A stretch of 64,000 nt of DNA from Ligilactobacillus saerimneri DSM 16049 (lineage in GTDB: Bacteria > Bacillota > Bacilli > Lactobacillales > Lactobacillaceae). A model generated the notes under the pieces. It searched no databases. It saw nothing but the letters and a program-made list of their open reading frames with translations, and was not told where the DNA came from. Made by a program: the position numbers and the translations under genes. This document shows positions 46,752 through 55,131 of this stretch, piece by piece. The stretch is taken from NCBI RefSeq assembly GCF_000423265.1, contig NZ_AUHQ01000002.1, forward strand, positions 1-64,000, in the 5' to 3' direction. Position 1 is the first letter of the stretch. The number at the start of each line of letters is the position of its first letter.

Positions 46752-47558
46752 CTAGCTGCATTCTGGTTGCCGTGTCCTCCGCCATTTCACTATTCCCAAA
46801 CCAATTCCAACGAAGATGACCGCACTGAGTACCGGTACAATCCATCCGGTACTAGTCCCTTCATAGGTAATTCCCTTACCATCATTCAAAGCTCCAGGTT
46901 GGTTAAAGTTCCATAGCGTTGATGGTGTAGGATCAACCCCATCGTATCCAATTGCTGCAAATGGGACCGCAAACTCCATCATCATGTTGTTGTGCTCATC
47001 CTTGTACATGTAACCAGCATGCGTCACATAATTCCGATAGTAACCATGTTTCCAACTTGAATCGACCACTTCAATATTGACGTAAGTCCCTTGTCCTGGC
47101 TTTAGGTATGATTGTTCAAACATACTATTGTTTAACGCCGCTTTTCTAATATCCGGATCAGCTATTCTAATTTCTGCAACTAACTTGCCATTAACCTTAA
47201 TCTCATAGCCACTCATGATCAGGTCACTCCAGGCATTAGTTATATTTTTAGGATTCATGGCAACATACCCATAGATATTGCGGTCATCAACCGTAAAGCG
47301 TGCCTCACGAATATTATAATTGTCCCACCGCTTTTTCCATGTATCAGCTGGATATGACTGCCAATCTTTAAAGTGGTCTTTTCCAATATGGATAACATCG
47401 TCCTCATGTGGAGTGAAATCACCGATATATGCTTGCCAAGCGCCCTCATTTTTATAACGCTCTTCACCCCAGCGCGCTGCCTGAACCGGAGTGGTAGTTA
47501 ACCCTATCATTCCCAACATTACAATGGCAGCGAAAATTCTGCTATAAATCTTTTTCAT
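46752..47558 (-). CDS. Firmicu-CTERM surface protein 1 (XrtG substrate)
   Basis: 268 residues, paralogue of the following gene: signal peptide to about PVQA, ectodomain with ARFTVDDRNIYGYV, GYEIKVNGKLVAE, GTYVNIEVVDSS, EFAVPFAAIG and STLWNFN, and the tail ITYEGTSTGWIVP, helix, KWRRTRQ. The tail is the presumed XrtG signal. Its start overlaps the GGDEF gene stop by four bases, so c-di-GMP synthesis and substrate production are coupled. Confidence 0.88.
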   Translation of the reverse strand: MKKIYSRIFAAIVMLGMIGLTTTPVQAARWGEERYKNEGAWQAYIGDFTPHEDDVIHIGKDHFKDWQSYPADTWKKRWDNYNIREARFTVDDRNIYGYVAMNPKNITNAWSDLIMSGYEIKVNGKLVAEIRIADPDIRKAALNNSMFEQSYLKPGQGTYVNIEVVDSSWKHGYYRNYVTHAGYMYKDEHNNMMMEFAVPFAAIGYDGVDPTPSTLWNFNQPGALNDGKGITYEGTSTGWIVPVLSAVIFVGIGLGIVKWRRTRQPECS

Positions 47559-48199
47559 TCCGCTTTCCTTTCTAGATTGTCATTCTTTATTTTTCCTACA
47601 ATGTCAGAGTAGACCCACACTTGGCTCCGACCACTATTCTTAGCGACATATAAGGCCTCGTCTGCCCGTTCAAAGGCAGATTTAAGATCGTCGCCTTTAT
47701 GCCACCGCGCTACCCCAACCGAAAATGTCAGCGACACCATGTGATCACGCTGGATATAAATTGGCAGTTGCATAAATTGATATTGATAATAGCGAATCTT
47801 TTGAATTACCTTATCAAACTCACTGTCATCAATATCTTTGATTAGAATACAAAATTCTTCTCCACCATAGCGAAATACTCGTGCCTCGCCTTCAAAAACT
47901 TGGTGCCAGGAAGTCAACAAGTAATCAGCAAAAATTTTTAAAGCCCGGTTTCCACTTTCGTGGCCCCACTGATCGTTGACCCGTTTAAAATGATCCATAT
48001 CAACTACACAAATCACTCCCGTCGTGGATGCAGAAAATTCTTTTTCTGCGTAATCCAGCATCGAGCGATAGTTACCCAATCCTGTCAGTTCATCATACCG
48101 ACTCTGCCGGTATACCAAGTTATATTCATTGATATTTTCCAATTCTTCTCGTAAAAAGAAGTTTAGTAGGCCAGTAAGAGCACCATAGTCCCGCAACAC
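47555..48199 (-). pseudogene. Diguanylate cyclase, GGDEF part (3' part of a split gene)
   Basis: The 214-codon frame begins at TTG 48199 and encodes a complete GGDEF domain (about 35-200): DELTGLGNYR, DMDHFKRVND, the active site RYGGEEF (112-116) and a C-terminal ALYVAKNSGR. The RxxD inhibitory site is replaced, so feedback inhibition is not expected. Its N-terminal linker overlaps the preceding membrane frame in another phase, and one added base near 48175-48187 would join them into GTMVLL.TGLLNFFLREE. Either a frameshifted gene, a sequencing error, or two coupled products. Confidence 0.7.
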
Positions 48200-48726
48200 A
48201 GGCTAATAAAGTCACTCGGATTGAAAATATAGCTCATAAAATATATTGAATCTCCCCACTGGCTTAGAACACCATATGCAAAAGGCAACATGATATTTAT
48301 CACTAGAATTCCGCTAACCATTCGGTGCAGAATGCTCTTTTGAAAAATAATCATACCTATCTTGGAAATAACAAAATATACTACCAGTCCGATCCATAAA
48401 CTAGGAATAAATTCTGTTTGTCCTTGTAAAACCAGATAAGTATTAATGACAACCGGCGTTAAAATAGCCATGAAATCACCATAATAAGTCATATGCAGAT
48501 TATAGGCCAGGAGTGGAATCACATAGTGAAAGTACACCGCACCAGTTGCATTATATGAAAGTGTGATAATTGTATATTCTTGGACAAAAAAGATAATTGC
48601 AATGATGACATACCGTTGCCACCACTGGTAGTGAGGCAAAGTGCGTTCATACAACGTATAGTTACCGAAAACAAAGGTTGCTACAACTAACGGAATAATT
48701 CCCACAATCGTCAGATATCCCAACAT
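48163..48726 (-). pseudogene. Diguanylate cyclase, membrane sensor part (5' part of split gene)
   Basis: 187 residues, five to six membrane helices (MLGYLTIVGIIPLVVATFVFG; IIAIIFFVQEYTIITLS; YVIPLLAYNL; LWIGLVVYFVISKIGMII; GILVINIMLPFAYGVL; FISLCCGTMVLLL). This resembles a membrane sensor that precedes a GGDEF domain. It stops at 48163 inside the helix leading into the GGDEF linker, which supports the frameshift reading. First gene of the operon with AAGGAG 14 bases before the ATG. Confidence 0.7.
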
Positions 48727-48780
48727 AATTGCTACTGTTTCTCCTTAACTAAATTAAAAAATTACGTACATACGCAAACA

Positions 48781-48804
48781 ACCTAAATTTGCAAAAATTT
48801 AGGC
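48781..48804 (-). promoter_or_regulatory. Leader hairpin of the XrtG operon
   Basis: CCTAAATTT/AAATTTAGG with a short loop lies between promoter and first gene, followed by TTGTTTG. It might stabilise or attenuate the operon mRNA; it is not a recognised c-di-GMP riboswitch. Confidence 0.4.
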
Positions 48805-48830
48805 TGCCTCCGTTGATCACTTATATTTAA

Positions 48831-48872
48831 GCATATTGATTATATATCCAATGAAAACCATTTTCAATATGC
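48831..48872 (-). promoter_or_regulatory. Promoter and flanking inverted repeat of the XrtG operon
   Basis: Minus strand TTGAAA (48867-48862), 17-base spacer, TATAAT (48844-48839). The promoter is flanked by a perfect inverted repeat GCATATTG (48831-48838) and CAATATGC (48865-48872), a possible operator. Confidence 0.75.
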
Positions 48873-48977
48873 TTGGTAAACGTTAATATGTTTGCAATAA
48901 TAACTATTATTGCCTATCTGCCCATTAAAGCATAAGTAGTATATCACAAGTCTTTTCACAACTTATCATTCTATTAG

Positions 48978-49010
48978 AAAAAAGCCGCTGGAACTTATCC
49001 AACGACTTTT
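48978..49010 (-). terminator. Terminator of dnaN
   Basis: AAAAG..G.TGGA and TCCA.CG.CTTTT arms followed by TTTTTT on the minus strand. It separates dnaN from the XrtG operon. Confidence 0.75.
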
Positions 49011-49024
49011 GTTTTTCATCTTTT

Positions 49025-50167
49025 TTAGAATGTTCTCACTGGAGTAATTAACTGGACAAAATCATTTTCATCTTCACTTGGTACCAGAGTAAATGGCCGT
49101 AACGGCTGGGTAAATGACATCTTGATTTCCGCTTTCCCAAAGGAACGGAGCGCATCCTTCATGTAATCCGGATTGAAAGAAATTTCCAAATCATTTCCAG
49201 TCAAGGAATTGAAAGCTAAATCTTCTTCCACCATCCCAATTTCTGGGGAATTTCCGGAAAGGGTTGCTTTTTGTTCAGCAACCTTTAATGAAAGTTTAAC
49301 AACATTATTATGTCCTGCATGTGATAACAAGGATGCCCGTTCAATCGAACGTAACATTTCTACCGCATCAAATAGGATATCGGTATTCGAAGTTTGCGGA
49401 ATTAGTTGTTCTGTATCTGGATACATCCCTTCTAACAACCGGCTGTAATAAGAAGTGTGCCCAAAGGTAAAGAGGACTTGGTTTTGCGAAATTTGAATTA
49501 CCACTTCTTCCTCATCATCAGCCAGCATCTTCCCCAATTCGCCTAATGACCGCCCGGGAATGATGACATCATAGGCAAGATGCGCACCAATATTAGCTAA
49601 ACTAATTTTCCGTTGGCTTAGACGGTGGGAATCCGTGGCCACCGCTAATAACTGTTGGTCCCGAATAACTAAGTGGACCCCGGTTAAAATTGGTCGCATT
49701 TCTTGATTAGATACAGCGACCACTGTTTGACTAATAACTTGTTTGAGCGTGTCTGCTGGCAAAATAAATTGATCATCGGTATCAATTTCTGGTAATTGTG
49801 GGAAATCTTCTGGATTTAACCCGTTGATCTTAAATTCAGATACCCCAGATGTAATCGTAGCTTGGAAACGTTCATTGACTTCTAAGGTTAACGTTGCTTC
49901 AGGTAACTTCTTAACGATGTTGATAAAGAAGTTAGCTGGAAGAATAACGCTCCCTTCTTCTTCGACTTGTAATGCTGCGTTGTCATCGCCAATTGAAATA
50001 ATTGTTTCAATTGTGATGTCAACATCACTCCCCGTTAATTTGAGGGCATCAGCAGACAAGGTTAACTTGATTCCCTTTAGCACTTCAATGGCGACTTTGG
50101 ATGAAATTGCGCGTTGCACATCATTCAAGTAGCTGATGAAAGCTAAGCGGTTAACTGTAAACTTCAT
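49025..50167 (-). CDS. dnaN: DNA polymerase III sliding clamp (beta subunit)
   Basis: 380 residues forming three clamp domains: MKFTVNRLAFISYL at the start, LPANFFINIVKKLP, FPQLPEI, EMRPILTGVHL, VATDSHRLSQRKI and the C-terminal RPFTLVP...FVQLITPVRTF. Follows dnaA by about 190 bases containing DnaA boxes. Its usual downstream neighbour yaaA is displaced. Confidence 0.98.
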   Translation of the reverse strand: MKFTVNRLAFISYLNDVQRAISSKVAIEVLKGIKLTLSADALKLTGSDVDITIETIISIGDDNAALQVEEEGSVILPANFFINIVKKLPEATLTLEVNERFQATITSGVSEFKINGLNPEDFPQLPEIDTDDQFILPADTLKQVISQTVVAVSNQEMRPILTGVHLVIRDQQLLAVATDSHRLSQRKISLANIGAHLAYDVIIPGRSLGELGKMLADDEEEVVIQISQNQVLFTFGHTSYYSRLLEGMYPDTEQLIPQTSNTDILFDAVEMLRSIERASLLSHAGHNNVVKLSLKVAEQKATLSGNSPEIGMVEEDLAFNSLTGNDLEISFNPDYMKDALRSFGKAEIKMSFTQPLRPFTLVPSEDENDFVQLITPVRTF

Positions 50168-50242
50168 TCTCTGTAAACCTAGCCTTTCTATATATATTTA
50201 TATATTACTTTAGTTAGTAATAGTAGTAGGGGGTGTTAATCC

Positions 50243-50344
50243 TGTGGAAAACCTCAACAAAGGCAATTATCCACAAGAAATGCCTTGTGAATTGTTTGTG
50301 GGCAATTCTCTATTTTTATCCACAAATATCCACAGGAGCCAAAT
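50243..50344. promoter_or_regulatory. DnaA-box cluster between dnaA and dnaN
   Basis: TTATCCACA at 50267-50275 and 50326-50334 (perfect), ATATCCACA 50336-50344 and the reverse TGTGGAAAA 50243-50251 (near). This is one half of a bipartite origin or the DnaA-controlled dnaA-dnaN promoter region. Confidence 0.8.
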
Positions 50345-50357
50345 CCATACTCTAACA

Positions 50358-51713
50358 TTAGTCTTGCAGTTCCGCCTTGAGGTCTGCAATTTCCCGCTGG
50401 AGTTCAGCGTCAGTATCGAGCTGGTTGGCTATTTTTTCATGCGCATGGATCACGGTTGTGTGATCTTTGCCCCCGAACTCATCACCAATCTTTGGTAAAG
50501 AAGCATCAGTCAATTCACGACTTAAATACATTGCAATTTGTCGGGGGACTACAATTTGTTTGACCCGTTTTTTACCTTTAAGATCAGCAATAGTGATGTG
50601 GTAGTACTTGGCAACTTTATTTTGAATTAATGGAATAGTCAATTCACTAGTATTACCGTTTAAGTTGAGGTCCTTTAGGGCATCAGCGGCCAAACTGGTA
50701 GAAACAGGACGGTGCATCATGGAAGCATAAGCCTTGACCCGCATCAATGCGCCTTCTAGTTCCCGAATATTGGAATCAATTTGGCCAGCGATGTAACTGT
50801 AGGAATCATCTGGGATCCGGAGTTGTTCAGCTTCAGCCTTGTTTTTCAGGATCGCGATCCGCGTTTCAAAATCAGGTGGGGTAATATCGACTGATAGCCC
50901 CCATTTAAAGCGCGAGACAAGACGTGCTTGCAACTTAGGAATCTCATTAGGAAGACGATCAGAGGTCAGGACGATTTGCTTTTTGTTGTCATATAAGGCA
51001 TTAAAAGTATGGAAAAATTCCTCTTGTGTCCCATCCTTATCGGCAAAGAACTGGATATCGTCAACTAATAAGAGGTCAACACTCCGGTATTCTTGGCGAA
51101 ATTCTTCTTGGCGGTGATTCTGGATAGAATTGATAAAATCATTAGCAAACGTCTCGCTAGTAACGTACTTGACTTTGGCGTTGGGAGTATTTTGTAAAAC
51201 CTGGTGGCCAATGGCCTGCATCAAGTGTGTTTTACCTAAACCAACACCACCATAGAAGAATAATGGATTATAAAAGGTCCCGGGTTCTTCGGAAACAGCG
51301 AGGGCTGCTGCATGAGCTAACTGGTTTCCTTTTCCCACAATGAAGTTGTCAAAGGTATATTTGCTATTGAGTTGCGCTTCAGTTGTATACCCATGATCTG
51401 CTTTACGGCGGGTATCTCCCCTAGTCAGGGAGTTTGCTTCTGCTTGAACGGGAATTTTGGTCCCAGGCAGTTTGGCAATAACAGAAACCTTGATATCCAT
51501 AATATCGGCAAGAAGTTCGGCAATTTCGTCGTAAAGATTAGACTGCCAATAATCGACATGCAATCTAGTTGGAACATCAACGATAAGGGTGTTATTAGTC
51601 AGAGCCACCGGTTTAGCGTTTTTGATCCAGGTAGTATAAGCATGTTTTTTCATCTTGTCCTGATAATAATCAGAAATGATCTGCCAGAGGGCAGTTAGTT
51701 CATCATTATGCAC
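50358..51713 (-). CDS. dnaA: Chromosomal replication initiator protein DnaA
   Basis: 451 residues: domain I (1-80), AAA+ core with [15 protein letters not shown] (Walker A), [10 protein letters not shown] (Walker B) and the initiator-specific helix, and domain IV with the DnaA signature [15 protein letters not shown]. It binds DnaA boxes and opens the origin. GTG start seven bases after AAAGGAGG. Flanked by DnaA-box clusters. Confidence 0.99.
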   Translation of the reverse strand: MHNDELTALWQIISDYYQDKMKKHAYTTWIKNAKPVALTNNTLIVDVPTRLHVDYWQSNLYDEIAELLADIMDIKVSVIAKLPGTKIPVQAEANSLTRGDTRRKADHGYTTEAQLNSKYTFDNFIVGKGNQLAHAAALAVSEEPGTFYNPLFFYGGVGLGKTHLMQAIGHQVLQNTPNAKVKYVTSETFANDFINSIQNHRQEEFRQEYRSVDLLLVDDIQFFADKDGTQEEFFHTFNALYDNKKQIVLTSDRLPNEIPKLQARLVSRFKWGLSVDITPPDFETRIAILKNKAEAEQLRIPDDSYSYIAGQIDSNIRELEGALMRVKAYASMMHRPVSTSLAADALKDLNLNGNTSELTIPLIQNKVAKYYHITIADLKGKKRVKQIVVPRQIAMYLSRELTDASLPKIGDEFGGKDHTTVIHAHEKIANQLDTDAELQREIADLKAELQD

Positions 51714-51780
51714 TAAACTTCCTCCTTTCTATAAAATAATAATAAATGACACGTAAATATTTTAGCATTAGCAAAAAAAC

Positions 51781-52089
51781 TTTTCCACAAGGTTGTGCAA
51801 AAAATAAAAACAGTGTGAACAGGATGTAAATAATGTTATCCACAAGTGGCGAGGGCATTAAAAACACCCTGTTGATAACCGTCGTTTTCCACAAGCATGT
51901 AGTTAATTTAAAACCCTTATATGACAGGGATGGTTTTGATTTATATAATCTATCCACAGGGGTGTTGATAACTTTATCACCAAGATGTGATTTGGGGATA
52001 AGAAAGTGGATGAAGGTGTGAATTTAAAGATTAGAGTTTGGGGAGTAATCCACAAAGGGACACAGGAGAAGAGAGGTTATTGTGGATAA
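51781..52089. promoter_or_regulatory. oriC: Replication origin (oriC), main DnaA-box cluster
   Basis: Between dnaA and rpmH. DnaA boxes: TTTTCCACA 51781 and 51885, TTATCCACA 51836 (perfect), CTATCCACA 51950, reverse TGTTGATAA 51870 and 51963, TAATCCACA 52046, reverse TGTGGATAA 52081 (perfect). AT-rich DNA beside dnaA (51721-51780) could be the unwinding element. Gene directions diverge here as expected for an origin. Confidence 0.9.
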
Positions 52090-52163
52090 TTATTAGTGGT
52101 ATGACGGCAATTCGCCTTTGCTTTTAAGGCGAGGTATGTTAATATTATTCGGTAAGTTTGAAT

Positions 52164-52192
52164 TTGACATAAACGCACTTGTTTAGTAAGAT
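52164..52192 (+). promoter_or_regulatory. Promoter of rpmH-rnpA
   Basis: Perfect TTGACA (52164-52169), 17-base spacer, TAAGAT (52187-52192). Confidence 0.85.
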
Positions 52193-52236
52193 TACAAGTA
52201 TGTCTAAAGTACAGAACAGGAATGGAGGTGTATTTC

Positions 52237-52374
52237 ATGACTAAGAGAACATTCCAACCTAAGAAGCGTCACCGTCAACGTGTGCACGGTTTCCGTAAGC
52301 GTATGAGCACAAGCAACGGTCGCAAGGTTTTAGCACGTCGCCGCCGTAAAGGCAGAAAAGTTTTATCTGCATAG
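52237..52374 (+). CDS. rpmH: 50S ribosomal protein L34
   Basis: 45 residues, very basic: [19 protein letters not shown] then [20 protein letters not shown] and the end KVLSA. Binds 23S rRNA. GGAGGTG lies nine bases before the ATG. Head of rpmH-rnpA-yidC, the usual gene order on the right side of oriC. Confidence 0.98.
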   Translation: MTKRTFQPKKRHRQRVHGFRKRMSTSNGRKVLARRRRKGRKVLSA

Positions 52375-52462
52375 GCCACTGGACCGTCAGTGGTCTTTTT
52401 TATTATGTAAAGACAGAGTTGTACCTGTGCTGAGTTAAGCGCAGGGAATGGAGATAGATCTA

Positions 52463-52807
52463 ATGAGAAAATCATACCGCGTAAAGAAAGAAGCGGAATT
52501 TCAAACAGTCTTTACCCAGGGGAAATCCTATGCAAATCGGCAGTTTGTGGTTTATGTTTTAGAAAAACCAAACCAGGAACATTTCCGGGTGGGGTTGTCT
52601 GTTGGCAAAAAGATCGGGAATGCAGTTGCTCGTAATTGGGTTAAACGGCGGATCCGGCAAAGTTTGACTGAACTCAAACCCCAATTAAAGCAGGATTGTG
52701 ATTTCTTAGTGATTGCTCGTCCTACCGTCTCCTGGATGGAAATGAAAGAACTCAAAGGGCACTTGGTACATGTTTTAAAGATGGCTCAGGTGCTAGATGA
52801 GGAATAA
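52463..52807 (+). CDS. rnpA: Ribonuclease P protein component
   Basis: 114 residues. Starts MRKSYRVKKEAEFQ (ATG 52463, GGAG nine bases upstream; a longer start at 52448 is less likely) and holds the RNR motif region VGKKIGNAVARNWVKRRIRQ. Assists the catalytic RNA in tRNA 5' maturation. Confidence 0.96.
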   Translation: MRKSYRVKKEAEFQTVFTQGKSYANRQFVVYVLEKPNQEHFRVGLSVGKKIGNAVARNWVKRRIRQSLTELKPQLKQDCDFLVIARPTVSWMEMKELKGHLVHVLKMAQVLDEE

Positions 52808-52828
52808 AAGTGAGGTCAACGGCAACAA

Positions 52829-53662
52829 ATGAAAAATAAGAAAAGAATGTTGGCGTTAGCCGGAGTATTGCCACTGTTGGTCTTACTATCCGGTTGTGCT
52901 AGCAAGCAAGCTCCAATTACCGCTCACTCAACTGGTTTTTGGGATCATTATATTGTTTGGAACGTTGTGCGGGCCATTCAAGGTCTTAGCCATGTGTTTG
53001 GTGACCGTTACGGCTGGGGGATCATTATTTTCACCATTATTGTCCGGATTGTGATCTTGCCGCTGATGATTGTGCAAATTCGCTCTACCCGGAAAACGAT
53101 GGAATTGCAACCTAAGTTAAAGGAATTGCAAATGATGTATCCTGGGAAGGACGTTGAATCGCGTCAAGCGTTGGCTGCTGCACAGCAACGGTTATATTCT
53201 GAAGCAGGAGTTAACCCGATGGCAGGATGTTTGCCATTAGTTGTTCAGATGCCGGTATTATTTGCATTATATCAAGCAATTTATCGGTCTGATGTTCTTA
53301 AGAGCGGAACATTCTTGTGGACACAACTAGGACATCGGGATCCATACTTTATCTTGCCAATTTTAGCTGCGTTATTTACATATTTGACTTCCAAACTCAG
53401 CATGATGAGTCAACCGGAAAGCAACACTATGACAACAACGATGACGTATGGGATGCCAATTATGATTTTTGTGATGGCGCTCAATTTCTCATCAGCCTTA
53501 GTGCTGTACTGGGTAGTTTCTAATGCTTTTTCTGCATTGCAAACACTCTTGTTTAACAATCCATACAAGATTCGCGCTGAAAGAGAAGCAAAGGAACGCG
53601 CTAAGAAAGAACATGCTAAAAAGATAGCGAAAGCTAAACGTAAAGCGTATAAAAAACGATAA
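52829..53662 (+). CDS. yidC: Membrane protein insertase YidC/OxaA
   Basis: 277 residues. Lipoprotein signal with LLSGC (Cys near 24), five membrane helices and the Arg in the groove region FTIIVRIVILPLMIVQI; VNPMAGCLPLVVQMPVLFALYQAI. The basic C-terminal tail (KKEHAKKIAKAKRKAYKKR) contacts ribosomes. In many relatives jag follows; here it does not. Confidence 0.96.
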   Translation: MKNKKRMLALAGVLPLLVLLSGCASKQAPITAHSTGFWDHYIVWNVVRAIQGLSHVFGDRYGWGIIIFTIIVRIVILPLMIVQIRSTRKTMELQPKLKELQMMYPGKDVESRQALAAAQQRLYSEAGVNPMAGCLPLVVQMPVLFALYQAIYRSDVLKSGTFLWTQLGHRDPYFILPILAALFTYLTSKLSMMSQPESNTMTTTMTYGMPIMIFVMALNFSSALVLYWVVSNAFSALQTLLFNNPYKIRAEREAKERAKKEHAKKIAKAKRKAYKKR

Positions 53663-53671
53663 TAGCAAGAG

Positions 53672-53706
53672 ATAGCAAGCTGAAATTTCAGTTTGCTATT
53701 TTTTTA
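53672..53706 (+). terminator. Terminator of yidC
   Basis: ATAGCAA.CTGAAATTTCAG.TTGCTAT stem plus seven T residues. Confidence 0.9.
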
Positions 53707-53807
53707 ATAATTTATGGGCTATTGGCGATTGGTAAAAATTGCTAAGGATCTGCTATCCTAGTAAGGAGAAAGGGAGAATCTGGTCCGAATAGGAAGGAGT
53801 CCATTAC

Positions 53808-54701
53808 ATGGAAAAAAGAATTGCCCATACACTCGCGACGCACAACGCTACACGGTTGGCAGTATTAGAATTGCCACCACTGTATTATACGCAGCCCCGG
53901 GCGGTGGTACAGATTATTCATGGGGCCATGGAATATAAAGAGCGTTATTTGCCACTAGCAACGTATTTACAAGAGAGTGGGTATGCAGTGGTACTTTCAG
54001 ACAATCGGGGGCATGGTCATTCGGTTTCTGCTGATGATCCCTTTGGATTAATGAAGAGTGTTGACCAGTTGGTTGCTGATCAGGTTCAGATAACTAACTG
54101 GATCAAAGAGCATTATCCGCAGAGTGAGGTAGTTATTTACGGGCACTCTATGGGGTCCCTTATTGCCCGCCTATACCTGCAACGCCATGATCACTTGTTG
54201 AGTAAATTAATAATGACCGGTACGCCTAACTATAATGTGTTGGCTCCATTGGGAATGCGTCTAATCAGACTGGTACAACGGGTGAAAAAAGATGATGAAG
54301 TATCGAATTTGGTGGCGCGCGTGTGTGGTAACCAGATTAACGGTTACAGTTGGTTAAGCTATAATCAGGACAATATTGCCCGTGTGCGGCAAGACCCAAT
54401 GATGATCAAACGCTATCCACTAGGGAGTATGAAGACTTTGGTTGAGGCTGATCTTCGTCTCAAAGATCCTGCTCAATGGCAGTGTCGACAACCACATTTG
54501 CCAATTTTAAATTTAGTGGGAGCAGACGATCATCAGATCACCGGGGGGAAAAAAGGAATTGCGGATACAGTGGCGCGCTTAAAGCAGAGCGGATATCACA
54601 ATATTCAAACAATACTAATGCCACATATGAAACACGAAGTCCTCTTTGAAAAGGACCACCGCAAAGTATATCAAGCAATGAATAAGTTTTTAGCCGAGTG
54701 A
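53808..54701 (+). CDS. Alpha/beta hydrolase (lysophospholipase / monoacylglycerol lipase type)
   Basis: 297 residues of the serine-aminopeptidase S33 / hydrolase-4 group: oxyanion-hole region IIHGAMEYKERY, SDNRGHGHS, nucleophile Ser in YGHSMGS, Asp in LVGADDH and His in PHMKHE. Probably hydrolyses lipid esters. AGGAAGGAG precedes the ATG. Cytoplasmic; no signal peptide. Confidence 0.88.
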   Translation: MEKRIAHTLATHNATRLAVLELPPLYYTQPRAVVQIIHGAMEYKERYLPLATYLQESGYAVVLSDNRGHGHSVSADDPFGLMKSVDQLVADQVQITNWIKEHYPQSEVVIYGHSMGSLIARLYLQRHDHLLSKLIMTGTPNYNVLAPLGMRLIRLVQRVKKDDEVSNLVARVCGNQINGYSWLSYNQDNIARVRQDPMMIKRYPLGSMKTLVEADLRLKDPAQWQCRQPHLPILNLVGADDHQITGGKKGIADTVARLKQSGYHNIQTILMPHMKHEVLFEKDHRKVYQAMNKFLAE

Positions 54702-55131
54702 GTCAGAACAACTTTTCTGAAAACGTTTTGTACCATTTGCATCATCATGAAAATTCAACTTGGTTATAGTGGAGTGCTTTCAAAACTTGCAAAAAAGATA
54801 AAAAATACCCACTGAGACTAATGATTATGATTAATCTCAGTGAGTACTATGGCTAGGATGAAGCAACATAAATAGGGTGCGAGGTATGATTTTCTAGAAA
54901 GTTAGGTGTTGCTCCCCCTAATCACTTAAAGTATAAGGGAGAAAGAGTTCTAAATTAAAGGAAGTAAATGCTTTGATTTCTCGTTAACGGGGAATAGAGC
55001 TACAATAGATAGAAATCGGTTTCATTTTTGTGAATCTATGAATATAAAATAGCAAAAAGTAAATCTTACTGCGGAAAAATATGCTCCTCTGGAGCATAAC
55101 CGAACAATAGTACGGGAAAGGGGCGAAATAA
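54702..55131. other. 430-base region between the hydrolase and MFS genes
   Basis: Holds the minus-strand candidate small RNA and its terminator, and a hairpin GCTCC/GGAGC (55083-55097, tatGCTCCtctGGAGCata) shortly before the MFS gene. A short minus-strand frame at 54984-55208 has no support. Confidence 0.5.
54795..54935 (-). ncRNA. Candidate small RNA
   Basis: Minus strand TATACTTTA (54935-54927) resembles a -10 box. The RNA would end at the terminator 54795-54848 with arms ACTGAGA/TCTCAGT, then TATTTTTTATC. No ORF of note lies within it. It is oriented away from the MFS gene and converges on the hydrolase gene. Confidence 0.3.

Noticed and set aside
54718-54731. TGAAAACGTTTTGT as a cre site
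   Set aside because: 12 of 14 but lacks the conserved CA end, and it lies downstream of a gene with no promoter.
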